Origin: Dethiothermospora halolimnae
GTDB lineage: Bacteria > Bacillota > Clostridia > Tissierellales > VENL01
DNA length: 64,000 nucleotides
Direction of reading: 5' to 3'
Assembly: GCF_037577855.1 (NCBI RefSeq)
Contig: NZ_JBAKFX010000003.1
Coordinates: 1-64,000 of the forward strand
A program made the position numbers and the translations under genes. The notes under the pieces are model-generated. The model saw nothing but the letters and a program-made list of their open reading frames with translations, was not told where the DNA came from and made no database searches. Below, one piece after another: positions 50,132 to 60,240 of the stretch. Position 1 is the stretch's first letter, and each line of letters starts with the position of its first letter.

Positions 50132-51283
50132 CTAACTAGATTGCTTTGAATTAACTTTAAATCGCACCTTAAACAACCAGATTGCTATAGTAAGCCATAT
50201 TACTGCAAATATTATTAGTCCGTAAAAATCAGATTTTATAACACTAAAATCTGCTCCTTTAAATAATATTTCATCAAAAGGTCTTGCAAAGTACACAAGG
50301 GGCCATAATATTTTGCTTCCTATAACTAACATATTTGGGATATGTTCTGTCGTCCATACATATCCACAAGTTGCAAATGTGGGAAGTGATAACATATATG
50401 CTATTTGAACAAATTTTAATTTTTTCTTTACAAAAGAAGCAATTATAATAGCCATTGGGCTTATGGCTAACACAAATATAGTAGATAATCCTAAAGCAAG
50501 GGGAATGCTTCCATTAAAAGGAACCTCAAATACTTTTATAGCTATTAAAATAGCTATAAAAGTAGAAATTAAACAATATATTCCACTGGCTATTATTCTT
50601 GAAAATATTCTAAGTATAGGATTCTCCACGGCCATTTTATTTCCATTTTTACAAATAGATATACCAACACCAGAAAATGTTACCTGTTGTAAGAATACTG
50701 CTATAAAACCAAAAAGTAAGTAATTCATATATGTTATTTTAGGATCATATAGTATCCTATCGGTAAAGTTAAAGGGAACTACTGTTTTCTCTGCAATCTC
50801 AGGTAATTGTCCCTTAGATTGTATAAGTTTTATTTGAGTTCCTGCTGACACAGTTTGAATTATACTAGTTGCTTTTGAATAGGCATTATTTCCTATAACT
50901 ATATTGGTACCATCAACTAGTATTGCCACCTCTGATCCTCTTAGTCCCTTAACATCCTGTGAAAAATCCTTAGGGATATAAACTGCCATATGAGCTTTTC
51001 TATCATTTATTACTTTTTTTAATTCCTCCGTAGTAGAAGGATAATATTTGACGATAAATCTATCATTATTATCAAAGTTATCTATTATCATTCTACTCAT
51101 AGATGAATTATCCATATCCATTATTGCAATGGGTATATCATCTAAATAATCATTTATATATACACCTCCGAACAGAAATGTTAAAAATATTGGTCCTAAA
51201 AGCATTATTATAATTACATCCCTATCGCCTATTATCTCTTTTAAGTCATGTCCTATATATTTAAGAAGCTTCAATAACTTCAC
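50132..51283 (-). CDS. ABC-2 type export permease
   Basis: The 383-residue protein has an N-terminal helix, a large extracytoplasmic domain (residues about 30-180, MDMDNSSMSRMIIDNF), and five C-terminal helices, the YhhJ/YbhR-type ABC-2 fold. GTG start; it overlaps the previous gene by 23 bp. No ATP-binding subunit is encoded in this operon or elsewhere in the window, so an ATPase must be supplied from outside or from a shared gene. Confidence 0.87.
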   Translation of the reverse strand: MKLLKLLKYIGHDLKEIIGDRDVIIIMLLGPIFLTFLFGGVYINDYLDDIPIAIMDMDNSSMSRMIIDNFDNNDRFIVKYYPSTTEELKKVINDRKAHMAVYIPKDFSQDVKGLRGSEVAILVDGTNIVIGNNAYSKATSIIQTVSAGTQIKLIQSKGQLPEIAEKTVVPFNFTDRILYDPKITYMNYLLFGFIAVFLQQVTFSGVGISICKNGNKMAVENPILRIFSRIIASGIYCLISTFIAILIAIKVFEVPFNGSIPLALGLSTIFVLAISPMAIIIASFVKKKLKFVQIAYMLSLPTFATCGYVWTTEHIPNMLVIGSKILWPLVYFARPFDEILFKGADFSVIKSDFYGLIIFAVIWLTIAIWLFKVRFKVNSKQSS

Positions 51284-52442
51284 CTTCTTTGCATTTTGTA
51301 GTCTCTCCTTTTGAGTCCTTTTTACCTATAGATATTCCAAAAGCTCCTATGATAACTGTAATAGATATAAATGCAAAATACCAATTAATATCTGATACCA
51401 TAGTTTCTATTTCTGTTCCCTTAAGAAACATATCTCTTATATTATCAGCATAATGGTAATATGGAAAAAATGAAGACACCTTTCTATAAGCAATTGGCAT
51501 TGATAAAACAGGCCAAGTATATCCTATCATTATTGTATTGGGAACAAATATAACCGCATTTATAGTTGTTGCTATCATTTTATCAGGTATTATAGAAGAT
51601 ATCATAACACCGAAACTAGAAACAGAAAAAGATAAGAGGATACTCATTATTGCACTATCAAAAATACTCCCTCTAAATGGTATGCTCAATATATCTCTTT
51701 GAACAAATATTATTAACATTATGGATAAGAATCCGAATAATCCATAAAACAATATTTTACCTATTTGATACCCAATTCTATCCAATCTTTTATCAGATAG
51801 TTTTTTTTTCAATATAGATGATGCTGCTAATAGAGCTATAGCTGACTGTATCATAGCTATTCCCATTCCTATAGTGAAAAAGTTTTTATAATTCTGTGTA
51901 GGGTTATATAAATATCTTGTTCTAAATTTCAATGCCTGGGATATATTTTCCACTATATTTTTATGAACTCCCAATTTACCCCCTATTAGTTTCATTGATA
52001 CACCAGTTTTAATGGTAAGCAATATCTCACTTGCTTTAGCTTTAGCAACACTCAATGTGGGCATATGGCTGCCATCATATATCATCAAAATTTTAGTATC
52101 ATTAAGCTTTAATATGTCTTTATTAAAGTCTTTAGGTATAACCATAGCAGTCATTATTTCTCCATTTTTAAATAGTCTCTTAATTTCTTTATCACTATTT
52201 ACATAATAATTAATATCGAAGGTTTCATTGGCATTAAATTCATCGATTATCATTCTACTCAAAGATGAATTATCTTGATCATATATCGCCAACGATATAT
52301 CTTTTAAATGTCCCTCTTTAAACTGATATCCCAAAAGAAGATTTCCTAATATAGGTATTATAAAAAGAACTAGTACGGTTATTTTTCCCTTTCCCATTTT
52401 TTTTATTTCTTCCAAAAAAGAGCACCTAAAACTCTTTATCAT
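51261..52442 (-). CDS. ABC-2 type export permease
   Basis: The 393-residue paralogue of the next gene has the same topology and the same motif in its outer domain (YDQDNSSLSRMIIDEFN, matching MDMDNSSMSRMIIDNFD in the partner). ATG at 52442 (MIKSF) follows GGGAG with 8-nt spacing. Together they could form a heterodimeric transporter with the upstream adaptor. Confidence 0.87.
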   Translation of the reverse strand: MIKSFRCSFLEEIKKMGKGKITVLVLFIIPILGNLLLGYQFKEGHLKDISLAIYDQDNSSLSRMIIDEFNANETFDINYYVNSDKEIKRLFKNGEIMTAMVIPKDFNKDILKLNDTKILMIYDGSHMPTLSVAKAKASEILLTIKTGVSMKLIGGKLGVHKNIVENISQALKFRTRYLYNPTQNYKNFFTIGMGIAMIQSAIALLAASSILKKKLSDKRLDRIGYQIGKILFYGLFGFLSIMLIIFVQRDILSIPFRGSIFDSAIMSILLSFSVSSFGVMISSIIPDKMIATTINAVIFVPNTIMIGYTWPVLSMPIAYRKVSSFFPYYHYADNIRDMFLKGTEIETMVSDINWYFAFISITVIIGAFGISIGKKDSKGETTKCKEGEVIEAS

Positions 52443-52454
52443 TATTAACACTCC

Positions 52455-53513
52455 CTACTTAGGTAATTTAACAAAAGCTGTCATACCCGGTAATAATAAT
52501 CTATCTTTATTATCTATTTTTATTTTTACCCCATAAGTTACTATATCAAATCCTCCATTATCATTGGTAGCCCTTTTAGTTGCAAAATCAGGTTTTCTGT
52601 TTATATGAACGACCTTTCCTTTAAATACTTTGTCAGGCGAACTTGATATCTTAATTTCCAACTCATCGTTTAAAGATATTTTATCTAATTTAGTTTCTTC
52701 AATATTTATCTCAACCCATGTATTTTCAAAGTCAGTTATGGTAGCTATGGACATTCCTGTAGATACAAGTTCCCCTTCGTTGGCATTTAATGCCGTAATA
52801 GAACCATTAATAGGTGATTTTATTTTTGTGTCTTTAAGATAAGCCTCTACCTCTTGTAGAGCACCCTTTGCCTGTTCTAACTTTCCCGATGCCGCTTGTT
52901 TCATGGCAAGTGCTTGAGCAACCAAAGCTTGTGCTCCATTTATATCTTCACTTCTAGCTCCTTCTTTAGCCATACTTAGCTTTTCTTTGGCAACTTTAAG
53001 TTGAGTACTAACCTCATCCTTTTTTTGGGCTGAAACTGCTCCCTTCTTATAAAGCTTTTTAACCCTCTCATAGGTTTTTTCCATTAAATTAACATATTCC
53101 TGTGCTTGGGCTATTTCTTGTTTTCTAGCACCATTTTGGGCCTTATCTAACATTGATTTTGCCGCCGTTACTTGACCCTCTGCTGCTTCATAACTAGCTC
53201 TTGCTGCCTTTATAACTGCTTCGGCCTGCTCTTTTTTCGCTTCTATTTCATCACTAGATATCTGTACTAGAATATCTCCACCCTTTATTTCATCCCCTTC
53301 TACTATATTAAGTTTTTTTATTCTACCAGGAATTTTGGTATTTACACTTACCTCTTTAGCTTCTATACTTCCAGTTACTATATTTTCACTATTGCCATCA
53401 AATAACCCCACTGCTTCACTGTCCTTTTTCTGTGATGTGCAACCAAAGGTAAATATGCTAGTGAGCAATACTATAAATAATAGTGATATTATTTTTTTAT
53501 TTGTTTTTTTCAT
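52455..53513 (-). CDS. HlyD-family adaptor lipoprotein
   Basis: The 352-residue protein has a lipobox (IFTFGC, C25), a barrel-sandwich domain (VEGDEIKGGDILVQISSDEI) and a long alpha-hairpin (residues about 75-205, AQEYVNLMEKTYERVKKLYK). It resembles YbhG/YhiI adaptors that partner ABC-2 permeases. It is 12 bp from the permease gene, so clearly co-transcribed. Confidence 0.9.
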   Translation of the reverse strand: MKKTNKKIISLLFIVLLTSIFTFGCTSQKKDSEAVGLFDGNSENIVTGSIEAKEVSVNTKIPGRIKKLNIVEGDEIKGGDILVQISSDEIEAKKEQAEAVIKAARASYEAAEGQVTAAKSMLDKAQNGARKQEIAQAQEYVNLMEKTYERVKKLYKKGAVSAQKKDEVSTQLKVAKEKLSMAKEGARSEDINGAQALVAQALAMKQAASGKLEQAKGALQEVEAYLKDTKIKSPINGSITALNANEGELVSTGMSIATITDFENTWVEINIEETKLDKISLNDELEIKISSSPDKVFKGKVVHINRKPDFATKRATNDNGGFDIVTYGVKIKIDNKDRLLLPGMTAFVKLPK

Positions 53514-53536
53514 ATAATCACTCCTTAATTTTATAT

Positions 53537-55096
53537 TTAATAAGTATATTTAGCTATATCATTATAATATTTTTCTTTAGCAAGGTTATATCCATGTATT
53601 ATTTCTACTATACTCTCCTCCACTTCTGCTAGTTTTTCCTCAGCTGCTAGTACTTCAACTATAGTACCAGCTGAAGATTCTAAATCAAGTTTTTTAAGCA
53701 TCTGAGTTTCTACACCAAAACCTTCTTTATATTTATACTCTGCTATTTCAAGATTTTCTTTTACTGCATTTAACATACCCTCTGTATTTTTAAGCATTTC
53801 CCTTACAGTATTTAACCTATCAAAAGATTCTCTTATTGAGCTTTCAACATCAACCTGTATTTTATCATAATTTAATATATTTTTTTCTTTTAGAAGTTTA
53901 GCTTCTTTATATTGGAAAGTCTTGGGGGTATATTTTTTCTCCGCCAATTGGAAATTCAAGTTATATACAACCATTTCTCCAATCGCTTTTTTTATTTCCA
54001 ATCTATTTTCTAATCCCATTTTTAAACCTTTGTCTATATCAGGTGCCTCATTTATATCATAGGAAACATCTACTATATTAACTTCTTTGTCTAGAGAAAT
54101 GTTCATGACCTTTTTAAGTTCTATTAAAGCTTGCTTAAGATCCCCTTTTGCTTTTGTATATTCAATTTGGGTCTTTTTATAATATGTTTTAGCAAGTAGC
54201 ATGTCATCTTTGGCCTTCATTCCTTCTTCATATCCAGCCTTTGCAAACTCATATTGCTTAGCTCCTCTATCTTGAGCCTTTTTCTTTATATCAAGTATAT
54301 TTTGAGCCTTTAATACATCAAAATATTTTTTCTTAATGAGCATAGCTATTTGATTTTTATACATATCATATGATGCTAATGTTACCTCATATGATATATT
54401 AGCCATAACAGTCATTATTTCAGAGGTTGATTCTGCTCCAAAAGAACCTAAACTATCGAAATTTAATTTATTCGATAATGTACTACCTGCTGCTTGAAGG
54501 GAATTTATTAAAGATAATTGTCCACCATCTAATTGTTCCTTTTTAGAGTTTAATAACTCTTTACTATTTTTAAGTTGTTCCTCTTTTTGGTCTAATCCAC
54601 TTTCTAACTTTGAAACAATCTGATGTTTCATACTATCTGGAAGTTGTAAATCATTTAAGTTAGTTCCAGCTTTAATCTCTCCTCCATTTGGTAATTGTAT
54701 ATCCTGAAAAACTATTCCTGAATTTAAACTGTTTTTAGCATTTTCCAGTTGTTTTTCAGCACTATTAAGTTGTTTCTCCTTTTTATTTATTGTTTGTTTT
54801 CCTCGCTCCAATAGATCTGAACCATCTTCTATTTCCCCTGACAAATACTCTGCCCTATCTTCAGAAACTTTACTTAACTCTATCTGGTTTTTTACTTTTT
54901 TTAAATCTATACTATTTCTAAGACCAACTAAAACAGCGTCCTCAACAGATAAATTAGAAAAATCCACTTTAGATTCTACATCTTTTACTTCTTCAGTAGA
55001 CTTATCCTTATCATAGTAAAAAGCAAATGTCTCAGTGCTATAAGTCAATAATGTTATGATACTTAATAATACTATTGCTCTTTTAGTAAACTTCAT
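53537..55096 (-). CDS. TolC-family outer-channel-like protein
   Basis: The 519-residue protein has a signal peptide (ending TETFAF) and almost wholly helical TolC-type repeats. Residues about 85-225 are an inserted coiled-coil and glycine-containing linker (DLLERGKQTINKKEKQLNSA), which is not typical. The two TolC halves pair around AAKAGYEEGMK-like and AEYKYKEGFGVETQ segments. In diderms TolC forms the outer-membrane duct. Here it may be wall- or membrane-associated. It lies in a five-gene MarR-headed operon. Confidence 0.82.
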   Translation of the reverse strand: MKFTKRAIVLLSIITLLTYSTETFAFYYDKDKSTEEVKDVESKVDFSNLSVEDAVLVGLRNSIDLKKVKNQIELSKVSEDRAEYLSGEIEDGSDLLERGKQTINKKEKQLNSAEKQLENAKNSLNSGIVFQDIQLPNGGEIKAGTNLNDLQLPDSMKHQIVSKLESGLDQKEEQLKNSKELLNSKKEQLDGGQLSLINSLQAAGSTLSNKLNFDSLGSFGAESTSEIMTVMANISYEVTLASYDMYKNQIAMLIKKKYFDVLKAQNILDIKKKAQDRGAKQYEFAKAGYEEGMKAKDDMLLAKTYYKKTQIEYTKAKGDLKQALIELKKVMNISLDKEVNIVDVSYDINEAPDIDKGLKMGLENRLEIKKAIGEMVVYNLNFQLAEKKYTPKTFQYKEAKLLKEKNILNYDKIQVDVESSIRESFDRLNTVREMLKNTEGMLNAVKENLEIAEYKYKEGFGVETQMLKKLDLESSAGTIVEVLAAEEKLAEVEESIVEIIHGYNLAKEKYYNDIAKYTY

Positions 55097-55121
55097 TTTA
55101 TTACCTCCCCAGTTGAATTTG

Positions 55122-55589
55122 TTATACTAATCCTCTTTGCATTTTACCTAACAATGCTATAAGATTCTCCTTTTCATAGTCATTTAACATAGTCATTGTT
55201 TCAGCAGACCAATCTTTATACTCATTTATTATATTTTTAGTTGCTTCCATTCCTTTTTTAGTTATCATAGCTATTACCTTCCTTCTATCTTTGCTACTTC
55301 TTTCCCTCCTAACATACCCTTGGTTTTCCAATCTATCTATCAGTCCTGTTATATTTGATTTTGTAACTAACATCTCCTCTCCTATTTCCGATAGTGTTAG
55401 TTCTTTTTTTGAATCACTATAAAGAATTACTAATAAATTGAATTTAGTGGCTGACATATGAAACTTATCAAAGAAAGTCTTATGGACCTCTTCTAAAATA
55501 TCAGCAGTCTTCTTTAGCTCTATTATAGTCTTACCCGCTATAGGTCCTATCCAATTATAGCTTTCGAAAAGTCTTTTAGCTTTACCCAA
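55122..55589 (-). CDS. MarR-family regulator
   Basis: The 155-residue winged-helix protein has the HTH (about 60-105: LTLSEIGEEMLVTKSNITGL) and the wing (RRERSSKDRRKVIAMITKKG). It heads the TolC-adaptor-permease operon, so it is likely the local regulator. TTG start set by TTAGGAGAG. Confidence 0.93.
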   Translation of the reverse strand: MGKAKRLFESYNWIGPIAGKTIIELKKTADILEEVHKTFFDKFHMSATKFNLLVILYSDSKKELTLSEIGEEMLVTKSNITGLIDRLENQGYVRRERSSKDRRKVIAMITKKGMEATKNIINEYKDWSAETMTMLNDYEKENLIALLGKMQRGLV

Positions 55590-55636
55590 TTATACCACTC
55601 TCCTAAATATATAATATAAATATGTTTTATATATTA

Positions 55637-55665
55637 ATTGTACATACGTTAACTATTATTGTTAA
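55637..55665 (-). promoter_or_regulatory. Sigma-A promoter of the MarR efflux operon
   Basis: TTAACA (55665-55660), a 17-nt spacer and TACAAT (55642-55637) on the minus strand, about 50 nt from the MarR start. TAACGTATGTA inside the spacer could be part of an operator. The -35 touches the terminator of the upstream operon. Confidence 0.75.
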
Positions 55666-55697
55666 AAAATCAAGTAGTATTTACTACTTGATTTTTT
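55664..55697. terminator. Terminator of the secA2-tolC operon
   Basis: AAAAAATCAAGTAGTA pairs perfectly with TACTACTTGATTTTTT around a TT loop. The A and T tracts on both sides make it bidirectional. Confidence 0.9.
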
Positions 55698-55776
55698 ATA
55701 TTATATTAACACCATATATATTATATATCTTTATAGTTAATTTGTAAATAGTTAATCCCTTTACTATTATTATAAC

Positions 55777-56922
55777 TTACTCCAAATATGATTCTAACTT
55801 TCCTTTAAGATTCATATAACTATATATACCAGTTACCTTTTGAAATTTAGCCTTCTTAAGGGTGTTCTCAGCATCTAATACGTCTTGTAGTATCCCTAAT
55901 CCATTTTCATATTTTACTTTAGCAATCCTTAAATTTTCTTCTACTTTTTTTATATTATTATCATACTTCTTGATTTCATTTTCAAGACTATTAAGTTTTT
56001 GTAAATCAAGCTTTACCTCTATTTCTATATCTGTTTTCTTATTATCAAGGTTAATTTGTGCTTTATTTAAATTATATTGTTGATATTTGTATGGATAAGT
56101 ATATTTATCATAAAATTTCTTATTTATTTCTGTTTCTCTAAGGGTAAATTCATATTTCTTTTTAACTTGATACATATCCATTCTATCCTCATATGCCTTC
56201 ATAACGATCTCTTCAGCCCCGATGTCTTTAAACTTTTCAAATTCAACTTCCGAAGTCAATGTAAGTTCTGTATTTACAGGAAGTCCTAATAACTTATTTA
56301 AATTCATCCTAGCTGAATTATAACCTATATTTAAATTATCAAGTTCTATTTCTAAATCGGATAAATTTATTTCCGCCATGGTTACAGCAACCTCTGTTCC
56401 TACCCCATTTTTTAATTTGGACTTAGCTATTTTAAGTTGATCCTTAGCCCGTTCTATAGATTCTCTTTGTATATCTATAAGATTCTCCATTTTTTTCACT
56501 TCATAATATAGCTTTTCTACACCTAACCTAGTTTGTTCTATAGTGGATTCCTTACCCTTTTCAGCAAGTTCTATAGCCATATTTAGTCTATCGGGAGTAA
56601 GTTCTTTTGTTATTTCAACGTCATAGCCATATAAGCTATCTTGCATTGACATAGGTATAAATCCTTTATTAGCTAAATCTTGAGCATCCTCCAAATCTTC
56701 TATCCTTTTTAGCTGTTGTCTTCTTTGTGTATTAGCATTTTCTATCTCAATATCTGTAAGCTTTATGTCTTTACTATTTTCAATGGCATAGTCCTTGGCC
56801 TCTTCTAAGCTAAAGTTCATATTTCTAATATCATTTTCTGCCTCCACATTTTTGACATTTGTTAGTCCAATGGATACTATCATAAAAACGGCCATAACAA
56901 ACACCATAACCTTATTTTTCAT
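55777..56922 (-). CDS. TolC-family protein, second copy
   Basis: The 381-residue protein has a signal peptide (about residues 1-28, ending NVEAEN) and helical TolC-like repeats (LSLEEAKDYAIENSKDIKL-type start; AKVKYENGLGILQDVLDAEN near the end). It is shorter than most TolC proteins (about 430-490) and is more divergent. It starts 15 bp after the SecA gene and AAAGGATG is its ribosome site, so the two are co-transcribed. Confidence 0.83.
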   Translation of the reverse strand: MKNKVMVFVMAVFMIVSIGLTNVKNVEAENDIRNMNFSLEEAKDYAIENSKDIKLTDIEIENANTQRRQQLKRIEDLEDAQDLANKGFIPMSMQDSLYGYDVEITKELTPDRLNMAIELAEKGKESTIEQTRLGVEKLYYEVKKMENLIDIQRESIERAKDQLKIAKSKLKNGVGTEVAVTMAEINLSDLEIELDNLNIGYNSARMNLNKLLGLPVNTELTLTSEVEFEKFKDIGAEEIVMKAYEDRMDMYQVKKKYEFTLRETEINKKFYDKYTYPYKYQQYNLNKAQINLDNKKTDIEIEVKLDLQKLNSLENEIKKYDNNIKKVEENLRIAKVKYENGLGILQDVLDAENTLKKAKFQKVTGIYSYMNLKGKLESYLE

Positions 56923-56937
56923 TTTATATCATCCTTT

Positions 56938-59900
56938 CTATTTTATAATAAAATTTTTAGTATATATAAGCTCATTTTTATTTCCTATCCTAAACTGATA
57001 TCTTCCAGGGGAAAATCCCTTTTCTGGTTTATTTATAGATATATTAAATTTATTTGAACTCTTTATTTCAATTGAAATATTTTTCATAACCCTTGATTTA
57101 TCTATATCTATAAACTGTCCCTTTAGCTTTACTGAGGAAATATCTTCCCCTTCTAAGTTTATATTTATAGGAATAGATATATGCTCATCTTCTCTATTTA
57201 CTTCTTCTGCTACTATAAATGGTATTGCCATATTCTTATCACCAACATTAAGGATAAGTTGATACATCCCCTCAGGCCATCCATTTTTAGGTTTTTCTAT
57301 ATTTATTTTTACTTTATTATCTTTAATAGGTGCCTCAAATTTGATTATAGACTTATTTCTATATAAAATAGCTCCCTGTATTTTCCCTTTATTACTATCT
57401 TTTATTTCCACATTAAAAGATATATTTTGTTGAGCTTTAGAGAAAAATCTAATCTTACTAATATCTATATCGCTACTCTTCTTTTTATCTAATTCATTAA
57501 GATCCACTTCATCTGTAACAATAAAGTTAATATTTGAAGCCTCTTCTCCAAGAACAAAAACTTTAACTTGATACCATCCCTTTTCCCAATTTTTGTCTTT
57601 CGGTTTTGGTAATTCAACTGGAAATGCTCCTTCTATTAGAAGTTCCCCGTCATAGCCTTTCACCTTCTCCTCATATCCGTTTTCTAAATAATAAAGAGAA
57701 ATCTTACCTTTAACTTTATCTGTGGCATTTATATTAACATTAAACTTTATAGATGGTAAATTCGCAGGAATATTTGGTAATTGTTTTCTGTTTACCTTAT
57801 ACTTATCTTCTAAATCAAGTATCCTCTGTCGTCTATCCTTTTCATTTTTTTTCTTTTCTTCTTTTACTATTTCCTCCTTAGTTACAAGACTAAAAATATG
57901 TTTTATTGTAGCCTCTGCTATTTCTGTATACATATTTTCAAATAGGTTAAAAGCCTCTCTATTAAATATCCTTATTGGTTTATCACCTCCAACTCCTTGA
58001 AAACCTATTCCTTGTCTTAATTGTTCTATCACATCTAAATGTTCCATCCACTTTTTATCTATATTCCTCATAAGAACTAATCTTTCAATATATTTGAAAC
58101 TATTTTTGTCTATTTTCTCTTTCTTTTCATTATATATATTTAAACCTTTATCTATAATATTCTTTTTTATAGTCTCTCTATCCAACTTCTCTATTTCTTC
58201 TAATGGTAAATCTTTAAAATTAATTTCATCTTTAAATCCAAGACTACTTTTTAAATAATTTTCAAGACCTTTTAGGTCCCACTCTTCAGGATAACTCCCT
58301 TCCATAGTATAATGATCAACAGCCTTTATTATGGATTCTTCAATTATTGTAACTATAAAGTCCCCCATATCTTCTCCATTTAATATCTTATTTCTTTCAT
58401 TGTATATGGTTTCTCTTTGTTTATTTAATATCTGATCAAACTCTAATGTATTCTTTCTAATACTATAGTTTATTGATTCTATATTCTTTTGAGTGCTCTC
58501 CACAAGGGATGATAGTATTTTATTTTGAAGTCCTTCCTCTTCTGAATCAGAATACTTTTCAAAGGTCTTTTTCATCTTTTCTATCCGTTCATCTCCTAAC
58601 CCTTCAAATAAACTATCCTCTAGTGATATGAAAAACTGAGACTCCCCTGGATCCCCTTGCCTTCCAGCCCTTCCCCTTAGCTGATTGTCTATTCTCCTCG
58701 AATTATGTCTCTCGGCTCCTATAACAAATAAGCCTCCAAGTTCGGATACCCCTTCTCCAAGTTTTATATCTGTACCTCTACCAGCCATATTTGTAGCTAT
58801 TGTAACAGCATTTTTCTCCCCTGCAGCGGCTATTATATTGGCTTCATCTTCATCTTGTTTGGCATTTAATAATTCATGTTTAATACTTCTCTTTTTTAAC
58901 ATATCACTTATTTTTTCCGATTCATCTATATATATAGTTCCTACAAGTACAGGTTGTCCTTTTCTATGTCTTTTCTCTATTTCTTGGACTATAGATTTAA
59001 ACTTAGTTCTTCTATTCATATATATTATATCATTACTATCTTTTCTAATTGTAGGTTTATTAGTCGGTATAACATATACATCCATACCATATATACTTTT
59101 AAATTCTTCCCTTTCAGTATAGGCAGTTCCAGTCATTCCTGCTACCTTATCGAACATTCTAAAATAATTTTGATATGTTATTGTTGCTACAGTCTTGGAC
59201 TCTTTTTGTATGTCAAGTCCCTCTTTAGCCTCTATGGCCTGATGTAATCCTTTGCTATATCTTCTTCCAGGCATAAGTCTCCCTGTAAACTTATCTACTA
59301 TAACCACTTCCCCATCCTTTATAACATAATCCTGATCTCTTTTCATCATATTATGGGCATGGAGACTTTGCCTTATATGATGAAGTAACTCGATATTCTC
59401 TATATCAGCTATATTCTCTAAGTTAAATACCCTTTCCCCTTTATCCATTCCAGATTCTGTTAAGTTTACAGAATTTTTATCTGAATCTATATCATAATCT
59501 TCTTCTTTAAGACTTCTAACAAACTTATCAACAGTCATATAATATTGAGAAGGTCTATTTCCTTGTCCTGATATTATAAGGGGTGTCCTTGCTTCATCTA
59601 TTAATACACTATCAACTTCATCTATTATTACAAAATTCCTATTTTTTTGAACCACATTATCTTTTATAACGGCCATATTATCCCTTAGATAATCAAAACC
59701 AAACTCACTATTGGTTCCATAGACTATATCACAACTATATGCTTCCTTTTTCTCTGCTGGAGTCATTTCCCTTTTTATAAGTCCTACTTTAAGACCTAAA
59801 AATTCGTGAACTTTTCCCATCTCTTCTCTATCTCTAGAGGCTAAATATTCATTAACTGTGACAATAAAAACACTATCTTCTGATAATCCGTTTAAATATG

Positions 59901-60240
59901 CCGGTAAAGTGGAAACTAATGTCTTGCCTTCTCCAGTCTTCATTTCAGCTATATTCCCATCATGTAATACTATCCCCCCCATAAGTTGAACAGGGAAATG
60001 TTTCATACCAAGAACCCTATATGAAGCTTCCCTAACCACGGCAAAAGCTTCTTCTAAGATATTATCTAAATCCTCACCAGATTTTAATTTTTCTCTAAAT
60101 TCAGTAGTTTTAGCTTTAAGTTCTTCATCTGTTAACCCACTTATCTTATTTTCTAAATCCAATATATTGTCTACTCTTTTTTTTATTTTTTTCAGTTTTG
60201 AATCATGTATATTGAAAATATTACCTAAAATATTTTTCAT
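56938..60240 (-). CDS. secA2: SecA-type translocase ATPase with three C-terminal beta repeats (SecA2-like)
   Basis: The 1100-residue protein is about 250 longer than canonical SecA. Residues 1-790 are the SecA motor: Walker A MKTGEGKTLVS (100-110), Walker B IIDEVDSVLIDEART (205-219), motif regions TNMAGRGTDIKLG and RGRAGRQGDPGESQFF, and the helical scaffold (WMEHLDVIEQLRQGIGFQGV). The usual cysteine-rich SecB-binding tail is absent. Residues about 831-912, 932-1013 and 1021-1100 are three diverged repeats ending WEKGWYQVKVFV, WPEGMYQLILNV and FSPGRYQFRIGN. Next gene is TolC-like, and large surface-protein genes lie upstream, so export of these is a plausible role, an inference. Confidence 0.9.
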   Translation of the reverse strand: MKNILGNIFNIHDSKLKKIKKRVDNILDLENKISGLTDEELKAKTTEFREKLKSGEDLDNILEEAFAVVREASYRVLGMKHFPVQLMGGIVLHDGNIAEMKTGEGKTLVSTLPAYLNGLSEDSVFIVTVNEYLASRDREEMGKVHEFLGLKVGLIKREMTPAEKKEAYSCDIVYGTNSEFGFDYLRDNMAVIKDNVVQKNRNFVIIDEVDSVLIDEARTPLIISGQGNRPSQYYMTVDKFVRSLKEEDYDIDSDKNSVNLTESGMDKGERVFNLENIADIENIELLHHIRQSLHAHNMMKRDQDYVIKDGEVVIVDKFTGRLMPGRRYSKGLHQAIEAKEGLDIQKESKTVATITYQNYFRMFDKVAGMTGTAYTEREEFKSIYGMDVYVIPTNKPTIRKDSNDIIYMNRRTKFKSIVQEIEKRHRKGQPVLVGTIYIDESEKISDMLKKRSIKHELLNAKQDEDEANIIAAAGEKNAVTIATNMAGRGTDIKLGEGVSELGGLFVIGAERHNSRRIDNQLRGRAGRQGDPGESQFFISLEDSLFEGLGDERIEKMKKTFEKYSDSEEEGLQNKILSSLVESTQKNIESINYSIRKNTLEFDQILNKQRETIYNERNKILNGEDMGDFIVTIIEESIIKAVDHYTMEGSYPEEWDLKGLENYLKSSLGFKDEINFKDLPLEEIEKLDRETIKKNIIDKGLNIYNEKKEKIDKNSFKYIERLVLMRNIDKKWMEHLDVIEQLRQGIGFQGVGGDKPIRIFNREAFNLFENMYTEIAEATIKHIFSLVTKEEIVKEEKKKNEKDRRQRILDLEDKYKVNRKQLPNIPANLPSIKFNVNINATDKVKGKISLYYLENGYEEKVKGYDGELLIEGAFPVELPKPKDKNWEKGWYQVKVFVLGEEASNINFIVTDEVDLNELDKKKSSDIDISKIRFFSKAQQNISFNVEIKDSNKGKIQGAILYRNKSIIKFEAPIKDNKVKINIEKPKNGWPEGMYQLILNVGDKNMAIPFIVAEEVNREDEHISIPININLEGEDISSVKLKGQFIDIDKSRVMKNISIEIKSSNKFNISINKPEKGFSPGRYQFRIGNKNELIYTKNFIIK

